From Peptoclostridium acidaminophilum DSM 3953 (GTDB lineage: Bacteria; Bacillota; Clostridia; Peptostreptococcales; Peptostreptococcaceae): a stretch of 64,000 nucleotides of DNA. A program made the position numbers and the translations under genes. Positions 26,355 to 34,497 of this stretch are shown here, piece by piece (the stretch's first letter is position 1; each line of letters starts with the position of its first letter). The stretch spans positions 434,001 to 498,000 of the forward strand of contig NZ_CP007453.1 in the NCBI RefSeq assembly GCF_000597865.1, read 5' to 3'. The notes beneath the pieces are model-generated. The model made no database searches and was not told where the DNA came from. It saw only the letters and a list, made by a program, of their open reading frames with translations.

Positions 26355-27857
26355 TTAAAGTTTGCGCACAGGAGCCTTTATATATACAAGCGTCCCCTTC
26401 TCCATCTCGCTTTCTATTCCGTATTCAAAGCCGTGCATGTCGAGTATATCCTTTGCGATAGTCATACCCAGCCCCGTGCCCTGAATTCCTTTCGCCCTTG
26501 ACCTGTCAGCCTTGTAGAAGCGCTCCCATACGTGCACCAGGTCCTCAGGGGATATTCCGCTGCCCTCGTCTCTTATGCTTATCGTGACGGTGCTCGAATC
26601 AGATGAGGCAAAAAGATGTACACTGTTGCCAGGCGGCGTGTAGTTTATGCTGTTGACAACGAAATTGAGAATGCATCTGAATATCTTTTCGGTGTCTGCC
26701 AGTATTCCGATATCTTCGCTGCACTCGGTTTCAAGTTTGACGCCTTTGCTGTCTGCAAGGTGAGAAACCCTGCTTTTGATGCCATCGAAGAGGTCCGCTA
26801 TTCTAACAGGTTCGAGGCTGAGCATGCCGCTTTCTGACTGTATGCGGGAAAGATATATTATCTCGCCTACCATAGAGCTGAGCCTGTCGGTTTCGTCGAG
26901 TATGACGCGGGTATCCTGTATTACGGCATCCTTGTCGTCTATGTCCATGTCGTTTATCATCTCGGCATATGTCTTTATTACGCTAAGTGGTGTCTTGAAC
27001 TCGTGAGTTACGTTGGCAATGAGGTCCTTTCTTAGCTCCTCAATCTTTGAAAGCTCTGAAGACATCCTGTTTATGCTGCCTGCAAGAAGTCCTATTTCGT
27101 CCTTGTTGCCAACATCCACAGTAACGCCGTACTTGCCCTTGGCTATCTCGTCTGAGGCTGCCTTTATGCTGAGTATTGGCCTTGTGAAGTGCTTAGCCAG
27201 AAAAAATGCGAACAGCGAAGATGCTAGAATAGATATAAGCGTAATTATTCCAAACTGCTTCTTGAGCACCAGCGTAGTCATAGATATGCTGGAAGAAAGG
27301 GAATGCAGCAGCAAGAAACCTGCCAGCTTACCTCCTTTTTCCACGGGAACCCCTATAAGCAATGTACTCACATTGTCCTGACCGTTTTCTCTGAAGGTTA
27401 TGAGACGGCTGAATCTATCGCCTCCAAGCATGCTCTCCTCTATGGCTGCAAAGTTCTGGGCGATAAATCCGGGGATGCCGGCATCCTTGCCGTTGTGGGA
27501 AATAGCCGATATGTCCTCAAGTGATATATAATAGAGAATTTCCGGCGGATGACGTTCAATTCTGTCTCTGCCTCCGTTTCTTATGCCCTCAAGCTTTTCC
27601 TCTGAGGACGAATCATCATCGATATCCGGCCGGATTTCAAACAGTATGTCCTGGCTGAGATTTAGACTCTCAAGATCTTGGGATTCCAGGACCTTGGATA
27701 TGGTCTCGCCCTTTTCATAAAGGGACTGCACCCTGTTATCCAGGTAGAATCTGTCGAGCAGGTATATGTTAAAAAACCAGAAGATTGTCAGTATAACTAC
27801 TACAAGTCCCGTAATCCAAAGCCAGAGCTTTGCCAGGATGTTTTTCAAGCTAATCAC
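26355..27857 (-). CDS. Sensor histidine kinase
   Basis: A 500-residue membrane sensor kinase. There is an N-terminal helix (residues 10-32), an extracytoplasmic sensing domain (about residues 33-185), a second helix (about 195-218), a HAMP linker (FTRPILSIKAASDEIAKG), a HisKA domain with phospho-acceptor His in ANVTHEFKTPLSVI, then HATPase_c: N box FVVNSINYTP, G1 DEGSGISPEDL, G2 GTGLGMTIAKDI. The gene overlaps the response regulator stop by 8 bases; the start is probably GTG 27857, though TTG 27848 also has a ribosome site. With the regulator it likely senses envelope stress or a substrate of the neighbouring MacAB-TolC-like system. Confidence 0.93.
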   Translation of the reverse strand: MISLKNILAKLWLWITGLVVVILTIFWFFNIYLLDRFYLDNRVQSLYEKGETISKVLESQDLESLNLSQDILFEIRPDIDDDSSSEEKLEGIRNGGRDRIERHPPEILYYISLEDISAISHNGKDAGIPGFIAQNFAAIEESMLGGDRFSRLITFRENGQDNVSTLLIGVPVEKGGKLAGFLLLHSLSSSISMTTLVLKKQFGIITLISILASSLFAFFLAKHFTRPILSIKAASDEIAKGKYGVTVDVGNKDEIGLLAGSINRMSSELSKIEELRKDLIANVTHEFKTPLSVIKTYAEMINDMDIDDKDAVIQDTRVILDETDRLSSMVGEIIYLSRIQSESGMLSLEPVRIADLFDGIKSRVSHLADSKGVKLETECSEDIGILADTEKIFRCILNFVVNSINYTPPGNSVHLFASSDSSTVTISIRDEGSGISPEDLVHVWERFYKADRSRAKGIQGTGLGMTIAKDILDMHGFEYGIESEMEKGTLVYIKAPVRKL

Positions 27858-28527
27858 CCACCTTGAACTTGTAGCCTTTGCCCCAGACAGTCTTTATCAG
27901 TTCCTTGCTCTCGCCCAGCTTGTCGCGCAGCTGCTTGACATGCGTATCCACAGTGCGAAGGTCTCCGTAAAAGTCGTAACCCCAGACCTGGCTGAGCAGT
28001 TGCTGCCTTGAGAAAACAACATCCCTGTTCTTGCAAAGGAAAAGCAAAAGGTCATATTCCTTGGGCGTCAGGTGTAGCTCCTCTCCCCGAAATCTCACCT
28101 CATTGGAGAGCTCGTTGATTTCGAGTTCCTCAAAGGTCAGCATTTCCCTGGAGCCCGCAGGAGATACTCTGCTAAGCACGGCCTTTATTCGTGCAATCAG
28201 CTCCTTTGGGCTGAAAGGCTTGACCATGTAGTCGTCAACGCCGAGCTCGAAGCCGAAAAGCTTGTCGTACTCCTCACCCCTTGCGGAAAGCATTATAACG
28301 GGCACCCGTGAGGCGCTCCTTATGTTGCGCATCACGGACCAGCCGTCCACTCTGGGCAGCATTATGTCAAGCAGGACGAAGTTAAAATCCCAATCATTGA
28401 ACATTTCGATCGCCTGTTCCCCATCAGCGGCCTCGTATACCTCGTAGCCTTCCTTTTCAAGATATTTTTTTATAGCAGCTCTTAGGAGCTCTTCATCCTC
28501 CACAAGCAGGATTTTCAATTTTTCCAT
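27850..28527 (-). CDS. OmpR/PhoB-family response regulator
   Basis: A 225-residue regulator. The receiver domain shows acidic pocket LLVEDEELL, phospho-acceptor Asp in FVLLDIMLPRVDGWSV, Thr/Ser switch VIMLSARGE and Lys in DDYMVKPFSPKELIARI. The C-terminal winged helix (LTPKEYDLLLFLCKNRDVVFSRQQLLSQVWG ... RTVDTHVKQLRDKLG) is of the OmpR/PhoB type, which binds tandem direct repeats spaced 10-11 bp. GGAGGG lies 6 bases before the ATG. The TCACA repeats at 22978, 26270 and 28628 are probable targets. It is divergent from the tolC-like gene. Confidence 0.95.
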   Translation of the reverse strand: MEKLKILLVEDEELLRAAIKKYLEKEGYEVYEAADGEQAIEMFNDWDFNFVLLDIMLPRVDGWSVMRNIRSASRVPVIMLSARGEEYDKLFGFELGVDDYMVKPFSPKELIARIKAVLSRVSPAGSREMLTFEELEINELSNEVRFRGEELHLTPKEYDLLLFLCKNRDVVFSRQQLLSQVWGYDFYGDLRTVDTHVKQLRDKLGESKELIKTVWGKGYKFKVGD

Positions 28528-28627
28528 GCAGATCCCTCCTCAAGGCTAGGAATAATTCTCTAGTTGATAATCTTATAAGGAAAATATAGCACAGATGATT
28601 GCCTCTTTAAATGGAAAAGTCAATCAT

Positions 28628-28660
28628 TCACAAAAACATCACATTTACGGCACAATTCAA
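28628..28660 (+). promoter_or_regulatory. Response-regulator operator upstream of the TolC-like gene
   Basis: TCACA at 28628, TCACA at 28639 and GCACA at 28650 are spaced exactly 11 bp apart on the sense strand. A -10 hexamer TATACT (28689-28694) has no recognisable -35, as expected for an activator-dependent promoter. It lies in the divergent region between the regulator gene and the tolC-like gene and may also control the regulator. Confidence 0.65.
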
Positions 28661-28731
28661 TAATACATAAAAACTAATATTATAGTTATATACTATTCAC
28701 ACCAAAATATATCAACAGGGAGTGCAAAGCT

Positions 28732-29847
28732 ATGACATTAAGAAGAATTAATATAAAAAGAGCGGTAGTAGGCCTTCTGGCCTTGACAATAGTATCCGTC
28801 ATTACAGCCTTAAGCCCTGCGCATGCGCAGGAAGCTACGCAGTCGGTAACGATATCGAGTGAGGATGCCTCAATTGAAAAAGCCCTATCCGATAATCCCA
28901 GCATTATACTCGCACAGCTCGAGTTGGAAAAGAGCAAGGTTGAGCTTGAAAAGAAAAAGAGGGAGCTGAAGAAGTTAAAGAATGCTGACGAGTCCGACGA
29001 GCGTGCCATTGAAATGCTTGAAAAGCAGATATATTACAGCGAGCTCCTCGCTGGGCTTACATACGATGACTCGGAAAAGTCCGAGAAGATTAAGCTTAGC
29101 AGGGCTATATACGACTATGCGTACAGTGGACAGGTGCTTGCGCTTAAGCGGGAAACCAGCGAATACTACTCAAAGCTTTCGGAGCAGACAAGAAAAAAAC
29201 TCGAGCTTGGATATATCTCAAAGCTTGACTACTCAGATATTTTGCTAAGCCAGAGTCAGAAAGCCAGCGAGCTTGCAGATGCTCAAATAAGCTTTGACAG
29301 CGCAAGGCACGAGCTCAACATTCTCCTGGGAAATTCCCTGGAGACCCAGATTTCGGCCGTGGAAGGCTTTGCTATAAGTGGTTACGATCTTGAAGCTATA
29401 GATGCCGCAGCAGTAACAGCAAAGGCTCAAAGTGCAGATTCGAGCATTGTAAATCTTGAAAGCTCGGCTGAGACAACGAGGCTCGAATACGAAAAGCAGG
29501 TTTCCTACTATACCGACATAAACCTGGATGCCAGAATTCTAAAGGCCACTTACGACAAGAATCTCGAGAGCCTCGAGCAGGCGAAAAAGGAGCTAGAAAA
29601 GAATGTAATCGAAAGCGTTGCAAGCCTCAGGAATTCCAGGCAGCAGCTTACACTGCAAAAGGAAATCATTGATAACCAGAAAAAAAGGCTTGAAGCCAAG
29701 AGCAAGGAATTCAAGCTTGGGCATGCCAGCCTGAATGAGCTTCAGGAGCAGTACCTGAGCCTGCAGGATAAGACGCTTTCATACTATCAGAGCATATACA
29801 AGTTCAACATAGACGTTATGAATTTCGTAAGCCTGTATGGAGACTAA
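28732..29847 (+). CDS. TolC family outer-membrane-efflux-like protein
   Basis: A 371-residue secreted protein with a signal peptide (cleavage near SPAHAQ) followed by long heptad-rich helices, typical of the OEP/TolC repeat architecture. Coiled stretches lie near residues 60-105, 120-200 and 270-350, with the repeated LGYISKLDYSDILLSQSQ and LGHASLNELQEQYLSLQ turns that mark the two TolC repeats. Length is shorter than E. coli TolC and beta-barrel strands are not obvious. AGGGAG precedes the ATG. It is divergent from the response regulator and shares its operator repeats, so it probably works with the MacA/MacB-like genes. In a single-membrane bacterium it would form a channel or tube through the cell wall; that is inference. 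Confidence 0.82.
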   Translation: MTLRRINIKRAVVGLLALTIVSVITALSPAHAQEATQSVTISSEDASIEKALSDNPSIILAQLELEKSKVELEKKKRELKKLKNADESDERAIEMLEKQIYYSELLAGLTYDDSEKSEKIKLSRAIYDYAYSGQVLALKRETSEYYSKLSEQTRKKLELGYISKLDYSDILLSQSQKASELADAQISFDSARHELNILLGNSLETQISAVEGFAISGYDLEAIDAAAVTAKAQSADSSIVNLESSAETTRLEYEKQVSYYTDINLDARILKATYDKNLESLEQAKKELEKNVIESVASLRNSRQQLTLQKEIIDNQKKRLEAKSKEFKLGHASLNELQEQYLSLQDKTLSYYQSIYKFNIDVMNFVSLYGD

Positions 29848-29853
29848 TGTTAT

Positions 29854-29910
29854 GGCATTGCTTTATCGGCTTTTTTGGGGGTATCAAAAAATCAGCGGAG
29901 TAAAGCAAAG
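29854..29910 (+). terminator. Imperfect hairpin after the TolC-like gene
   Basis: TTGCTTTA pairs with TAAAGCAA, with an inner TTTTTTG/CAAAAAA stem. It directly follows the stop codon and could terminate transcription from both directions. Confidence 0.55.
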
Positions 29911-29999
29911 TTAAATCCATGCCTGACCTGCAATTGGATTGAAACATGCTCACTTATAAAACCGAACTCTGCAAATATTACGTAAAGGGGTTGAGCCTC

Positions 30000-30455
30000 A
30001 TGATTATCAAAAGCAGTTCATTCGAAGATAAAGGACCTATACCTTCAAAATACACATGCGACGGCGAAAACATATCGCCCGAGCTGAGTTGGAGCGGCTT
30101 TCCGGAAGGGACAAAGAGCTTTGCCCTGATAGCTGAAGATCCCGATGCTCCAGCTGGGACTTGGGTACACTGGATATTATACGACATCCCCGTGAATGTC
30201 ACAGCGCTTCCCGAAGGTGTTCCGGATGACGAGGTTTTGTCAAATGGCGCAAGGCAGGGGCTGAGCGACTTCAAGGACATAGGATACGGCGGGCCCTGCC
30301 CTCCAAGAGGAGTCCACAGATACTTTTTCAAGCTCTACGCCCTTGATGAAAAGCTCGGCCTAAAGAGCGGGCTTTCAAAGAAATCGCTTCTGGACAAGAT
30401 AAAAGGCCATGTCATTGCCGAGGCGGAAATACACGGAACATACAGCAGAAGATAA
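30000..30455 (+). CDS. YbhB/YbcL-type PEBP family protein
   Basis: A 151-residue phosphatidylethanolamine-binding-protein homologue (Raf kinase inhibitor-like). Family landmarks are IPSKYTCDGENISPELSW, LIAEDPDAPAGTWVHWILYDIP, GYGGPCPPRGVHRYFFKLYALD and the C-terminal GHVIAEAEIHGTYSR. The D-P-D-A-P and G-P-C-P-P-x-G-x-H motifs form the ligand pocket. ATG 30000 is chosen over 29946 because AAAGGGG lies about 9 bases before it and conserved sequence begins there. Cytoplasmic; bacterial members have no settled biochemical role. It is followed by a hairpin and an unrelated hydrolase gene. Confidence 0.9.
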   Translation: MIIKSSSFEDKGPIPSKYTCDGENISPELSWSGFPEGTKSFALIAEDPDAPAGTWVHWILYDIPVNVTALPEGVPDDEVLSNGARQGLSDFKDIGYGGPCPPRGVHRYFFKLYALDEKLGLKSGLSKKSLLDKIKGHVIAEAEIHGTYSRR

Positions 30456-30474
30456 GTGAATGCAAAAATGCCAA

Positions 30475-30518
30475 GCGGCTTGCTTTTATAGTATAATATA
30501 TGCTATAAGGCAAGCCGT
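30475..30518 (+). terminator. Hairpin with embedded promoter before FAH-family gene
   Basis: GCGGCTTGC and GCAAGCCG pair around TTTATAG ... CTATAA. The loop contains TATAAT, which could be the -10 of the next gene, so the site may combine termination and initiation. Confidence 0.5.
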
Positions 30519-30552
30519 TAATTCGGCTTTATTGAATATATTGGAGGAAGTT

Positions 30553-31446
30553 ATGAAATTTGTGACATTCGAATCTGAAGGAAAACAAAATATTGGAATT
30601 TTGTCCAAAGAAGGCGTTGTGAAAATGAGCGACATATTCAAAGCGCTCGGAAAAGATGAATATCCAAAGGACATGAACGGCTTCATAGGTATGTGCAATG
30701 AAAGCCTGCTGGCTGACATCATCCATGCGGATTCGCTCGAACTCACGCAAATCAGCATGGATGATGTCAGAATATGCGCTCCCATCCCCTACCCCAGGAG
30801 AAATGTCATATGCATAGGCAAGAACTACTCCGACCATGTAAAGGAAATGGAGGGCAGTCCGACAGCAATAGGCTCTGAAAGGCCTGAAAGCCCCATATAC
30901 TTCACCAAATCGGCGTGGCCGGCCATAGGTGATGGCGATGCCATATGCTCGCATGAGGATCTGACAAGCCAGCTGGACTATGAGGTGGAGCTGGCCGTTA
31001 TAATCGGCAAGGGCGGCAGGGACATACCTTCTGAAAAGGCGTTCGAGCACATATTCGGCTATACCATTGTAAACGACGTATCCGCAAGAGACCTGCAATC
31101 TTCAAGAAAGCAGTGGTTCAAGGGGAAAAGCCTTGACACATTCACGCCGATGGGTCCATGCATACTCCACAGGGACAGCGTCCCCTTCCCGCCAGACCTC
31201 TCTATTGAGTCGCATGTCAACGGCGAGAGACGACAATCGTCTCGCACTGCTAACATGATATTTGGAATTCCTGAGATTATAAGCGACATATCCAAGGGAT
31301 TCACTCTTATAGAGGGCGACATAATCTGCACTGGAACGCCCAGCGGCGTAGGTGCAGGCTTCAAGCCACAGAGGTTCTTAAAAAAAGGCGACATAGTCAG
31401 AATTGATATTGAGGGAATAGGAACGCTTACAAACCATGTGAAGTAG
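30553..31446 (+). CDS. Fumarylacetoacetate hydrolase-family protein
   Basis: A 297-residue FAH-superfamily enzyme. The N-terminal small domain (about residues 1-65) precedes the catalytic fold with VICIGKNYSDHVKEM, PIYFTKSAWPAIGDGDAI, the metal ligands in LDYEVELAVIIGKGGRDI, GYTIVNDVSARDLQ, KSLDTFTPMGPCI and IICTGTPSGVG. Members are acylpyruvate hydrolases, oxaloacetate decarboxylases or ring-cleavage product hydrolases, all using a divalent metal on 2-oxo acid substrates. The exact substrate cannot be decided. ATG 30553 has TTGGAGGA 6 bases upstream; the frame open to 30460 is rejected. Confidence 0.9.
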   Translation: MKFVTFESEGKQNIGILSKEGVVKMSDIFKALGKDEYPKDMNGFIGMCNESLLADIIHADSLELTQISMDDVRICAPIPYPRRNVICIGKNYSDHVKEMEGSPTAIGSERPESPIYFTKSAWPAIGDGDAICSHEDLTSQLDYEVELAVIIGKGGRDIPSEKAFEHIFGYTIVNDVSARDLQSSRKQWFKGKSLDTFTPMGPCILHRDSVPFPPDLSIESHVNGERRQSSRTANMIFGIPEIISDISKGFTLIEGDIICTGTPSGVGAGFKPQRFLKKGDIVRIDIEGIGTLTNHVK

Positions 31447-31514
31447 TGTTGCCAAAAGCTTAGACTTCCGGGCTTTTATTCGGCATGATATCAATGAAAT
31501 ACGGAGATGATAAT

Positions 31515-32159
31515 TTGAACGTGAACTACCAGAAGCTTCTTGACGAGAAGCTTTCAGAAATTAAAAAAACAGGAGCAAGGCCAAGGCTGCTGCTCCACAG
31601 CTGCTGCGCCCCTTGCAGCAGTCATGTGCTTGAGTACCTCTCAAGCTTTTTCGATATAACCGTCTACTTCTACAATCCCAACATACATCCCGAGTATGAG
31701 TACAGGAAAAGGGCCATTGAGCAGAGGGAGTTCATAGAAAACTTCCCACCTGCGAAGGGCGTACTCTTTGCCGAGGGTGAATACGAAGCTGAGAGGTTTT
31801 TCGAGCTTTCGAAGGGACTCGAGGACGAGCCTGAAAAGGGCGCAAGATGCACTATTTGCTTTAAAATGAGACTTGAAAAGGCAGCGCAATATGCGCTCGA
31901 GTACGACTTTGACTATTTTACGACCACGCTGTCAATAAGTCCGCACAAGGACGCCGCACTACTCAACGAGCTGGGAGAAAAAACAGGAAAGGAAGCAGGT
32001 GTAGAATATCTCCATTCCGACTTCAAGAAAAAAAACGGATACAAAAGGTCAACTGAGCTCAGCAGCGAATACGGCCTGTACAGGCAGGATTACTGCGGCT
32101 GCGTATTTTCAAAGCTGGAAAGCGATAAAAGAAACTCCATGAATAACAAATCTGAATAG
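31515..32159 (+). CDS. queH: Epoxyqueuosine reductase QueH
   Basis: A 214-residue QueH (formerly DUF208), the final step of queuosine tRNA modification, reducing epoxyqueuosine to queuosine using an iron-sulfur cluster. The cysteine motifs are all present: LLLHSCCAPCSSHV, ARCTICFKMRLEKAA and YRQDYCGCVFS, plus TTLSISPHKD. The start is placed at TTG 31515: GGAG lies 7-8 bases upstream and the product begins NVNYQKLL as in relatives. An ATG at 31485 has no ribosome site. A terminator follows. It lies 68 bases after the FAH-family gene and may be cotranscribed. Confidence 0.92.
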   Translation: MNVNYQKLLDEKLSEIKKTGARPRLLLHSCCAPCSSHVLEYLSSFFDITVYFYNPNIHPEYEYRKRAIEQREFIENFPPAKGVLFAEGEYEAERFFELSKGLEDEPEKGARCTICFKMRLEKAAQYALEYDFDYFTTTLSISPHKDAALLNELGEKTGKEAGVEYLHSDFKKKNGYKRSTELSSEYGLYRQDYCGCVFSKLESDKRNSMNNKSE

Positions 32160-32163
32160 AAAA

Positions 32164-32228
32164 CGAAAAGCCCATTAAATCAGCTTACGCAAAAGCTCGC
32201 GTAAAACCGATATTATGGGCTTTATATT
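32164..32228 (+). terminator. Terminator after queH
   Basis: AAAAGCCCAT and ATGGGCTTT pair across an AT-rich loop containing a small internal hairpin; a T-rich stretch follows. Confidence 0.75.
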
Positions 32229-32311
32229 TTTGAATTCACCTAAATAGTCTATAAACTAACTGCAGCCATTTCAATGCATAGAGTTATTAATTATGTGAAA
32301 ATATAAAAGAC

Positions 32312-32539
32312 TTACAAAATAAGCTCAATTCTTTTGTCGCTAATGAATCTCCTTATTGTGCTTGGAGAAATCTTTGTCTGGAGGTATATATCAGCCATTG
32401 ATGCTCCCCTATGCGAAACTATAAATTCCTTTACTATCGCGTATTCCCTTGCATCCTTCTCAATGCACGCGTCGCATATTGAATCTTCAATCCCATCGCC
32501 AAGCAGGGCTCCGCAGCTTCTGCATACTCTTCTTATCAT
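32312..32539 (-). CDS. YvyF-like flagellar-operon protein
   Basis: A 75-residue protein with an N-terminal zinc-ribbon-like CRSCGALLGDGIEDSICDAC (four cysteines) and a C-terminal helix-turn-helix-like half (MADIYLQTKISPSTIRRFISDKRI). The layout matches the flagellar operon protein YvyF/TIGR03826 family, found near flgM in Bacillus, of uncertain role. GGAGGTG precedes the ATG. Here it is isolated with no flagellar genes nearby, though a chemoreceptor occurs 3 kb away, so the cell is probably motile. Confidence 0.7.
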   Translation of the reverse strand: MIRRVCRSCGALLGDGIEDSICDACIEKDAREYAIVKEFIVSHRGASMADIYLQTKISPSTIRRFISDKRIELIL

Positions 32540-32725
32540 ATCTGCACCTCCAAAACCAATTACATATACTTTATGCTTATATTATACCGCTGCATAAAGG
32601 CTTATAAATATTAAAATTGCTTTTAAAGTGCAAATAGAGCGCAAGGCCCATGAAAAAGGCAACTGCTTTTAATCGTAAAGTCGCATCTGCATGCATTTCA
32701 TATTCAATTCTTAGGAAAGCATCAT

Positions 32726-33976
32726 TTATCTTGCTATCATATCGCCCATTCTGTTCAGAGGCCTGTCAAGCAATATGTTTCCAAGAGTCTCTCCAGATTT
32801 GCCCTCGACAAGAATTTGAACTCTCTGTATCGAGGTGAATTCCGTCAGAGTGTTGACTATGGAGCCTAGCGTCATCAGCTCTCCTGCGCTTCCTCCTGAG
32901 TGATTTTCAATGAACTCTCGTGAAAAATCCACATAGCACGTGCCGTTGCTTACTCTAATACCAAGCAGCCTTGTACCGCTTGGAATTGAAGCCATAAGCA
33001 CATCACCCTCAGGGCCGGCAATAAGAGCTTCTACAGCCCCTCTGGCTGTCTGGGCATCTTCTATTGTGATCGTCCTGGTCTGCAGGTGCAACTTGTCAGC
33101 GTTCCTGTCGGGGAAATATAGCTTCACGCTGATTTCTCTGAACTCTCCGGCTCTGAACAAATTATAGCCTGCCGGGAAGCTCATTTCGTCAAGCTCAAGC
33201 AGCTTTTCAAAGGCTATTATTCCCTCTCCTTCGCGTATAATCCTCTCCTCGTAGTACGGGCCGTTTGAATCGCTGTATCTTACCGTGTATTCCTTCTTGC
33301 CGTCGGATTTGACTTCGACCTTTCTAATCATGGAATTTATAAGCGCACTTTTCCCGGATTTGTCATGTATCGTTTCACTCCAGTAGTTGCCCGCCTCGAG
33401 CGGGGCTTTTATCAATGTTATCCTGTCAAATTTAGAATCCAGCATAGCCTTTTCAATTTTTTCCTGCACGAGACTTCTGCCCTGGATTACATATTTGATT
33501 GAAATACTCCTGTCTACTGTGCTTTCACCGCCGGATGGATCCCCCACCTCTCCGATAATAGAATATGTTCTTTTGTCGGCTATATCGCTAATGCTATCCA
33601 GTCTCATTTCATGCGAGTATTCAGCAAAGCCGTCATAGAGCCAGCTGTAACCAATATTCCGCGGAAGCAAACTTGATAGCAAATCCCGTTCATACTTGAG
33701 GTCGTCTATGCTCGCTATATAAGTAAATGCGTTCCATCCAACCTCCTTTCCAAGCATCTCGGCAATTGCCCGCATGGGAACATACGTTGTGCCGTTGTAT
33801 ATGAAATTGTCAGCGCCAACTCTAGTCCCGTTGACCTCCAGCGTGACATTGTTGCGATATGCCTTTATCATCTCGCCAGAGCTCTGTGCAAGCGAATTGT
33901 GCAACAGTACCGGAGCGATCAGGGCAAGAACTAGAATAAAAGCATATACAGATTTTTTATAACTATGTTTTTTCAT
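32726..33976 (-). CDS. Secreted GerMN-domain protein with copper amine oxidase-like stalk domain
   Basis: A 416-residue exported protein. After a signal peptide (hydrophobic core around residues 10-28) comes a copper-amine-oxidase N-terminal-like module (VTLEVNGTRVGADNFIYNGTTYVPMRAIAEMLGKEVGWN, residues about 43-82). In Clostridia this is a common cell-surface stalk domain, not an enzyme. A middle domain of about 190 residues is unassigned. The last about 110 residues are a GerMN (sporulation/germination) domain: TARGAVEALIAGPEG, GIRVSNGTCYVDFSREFIEN, VNTLTEFTSIQRVQILVEG. GGGAGGGA precedes the ATG. It probably works on the cell surface, perhaps in sporulation; monocistronic. Confidence 0.85.
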   Translation of the reverse strand: MKKHSYKKSVYAFILVLALIAPVLLHNSLAQSSGEMIKAYRNNVTLEVNGTRVGADNFIYNGTTYVPMRAIAEMLGKEVGWNAFTYIASIDDLKYERDLLSSLLPRNIGYSWLYDGFAEYSHEMRLDSISDIADKRTYSIIGEVGDPSGGESTVDRSISIKYVIQGRSLVQEKIEKAMLDSKFDRITLIKAPLEAGNYWSETIHDKSGKSALINSMIRKVEVKSDGKKEYTVRYSDSNGPYYEERIIREGEGIIAFEKLLELDEMSFPAGYNLFRAGEFREISVKLYFPDRNADKLHLQTRTITIEDAQTARGAVEALIAGPEGDVLMASIPSGTRLLGIRVSNGTCYVDFSREFIENHSGGSAGELMTLGSIVNTLTEFTSIQRVQILVEGKSGETLGNILLDRPLNRMGDMIAR

Positions 33977-34371
33977 TTAAATCCCTCCCATATAAAATCG
34001 CCACATTGGAATCGGGTTGGCATATTCTTTCAATTAATTTAATACCCATTTGTGCGGAAACTAAATAAAGCATGTTTTTACCCAGCAAATAAAATATAAG
34101 GAGTAATCAAATATAATTGAAATTATGTGTTTATAATTGATTTGACCGGGTATTAATTTAATATAAATTAAATATGATATTTATCTCATAACAGTCAAGG
34201 ATTTATTTAAAGATATAGAATCAGTCATCATCTCAATTCAAGTTTGATGATGGCCGATCGAAAAAAATATCTTTAAAGACAAATCCAACAAAATTGGTTG
34301 TTACGAGAAAATAAAGTATTTAATTTTAAAATAAATGGATAGAAATATCCAGAAAGGAGCAGATTCCCAAT

Positions 34372-34416
34372 ATGAAGATTGAGAATTTGTCACCGAAAAA
34401 AGGACTCATCTTTTAA
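34372..34416 (+). CDS. Possible 14-residue peptide
   Basis: The frame ATG AAG ATT GAG ... TTT TAA encodes MKIENLSPKKGLIF. GAAAGGAG lies 10 bases upstream. The stop codon falls inside the left arm of the terminator hairpin, and a large stem-loop precedes it, which is the layout of a small structured mRNA. It could be chance: no homologue is recognised and it is very short. Confidence 0.3.
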   Translation: MKIENLSPKKGLIF

Positions 34417-34466
34417 TGTCAGTTTATTCAGAAGCTGAATTAAAAGAATAAGAGTCCTTTTTTCAT
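34396..34466. terminator. Terminator downstream of proC
   Basis: AAAAAAGGACTC and GAGTCCTTTTTT pair, with an inner TTTTAAT/ATTAAAA stem. It works in either direction and directly follows proC on the minus strand. Confidence 0.85.
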
Positions 34467-34497
34467 GATGTTTTATTAAATTTAAAGAACGGTGCAA

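Larger units (their letters stand above)
33977..34497. other. Intergenic region with a possible plus-strand RNA gene
   Basis: This 521-bp AT-rich stretch lies upstream of the GerMN gene and downstream of proC. A -10-like TATGAT (34173-34178) is followed by a roughly 120-base imperfect stem-loop (34185-34307), a ribosome site AAAGGAG, a 14-codon frame (34372-34416) and a terminator. No long gene is present. The pieces line up as a small plus-strand transcription unit, but there is no family match. Confidence 0.4.
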
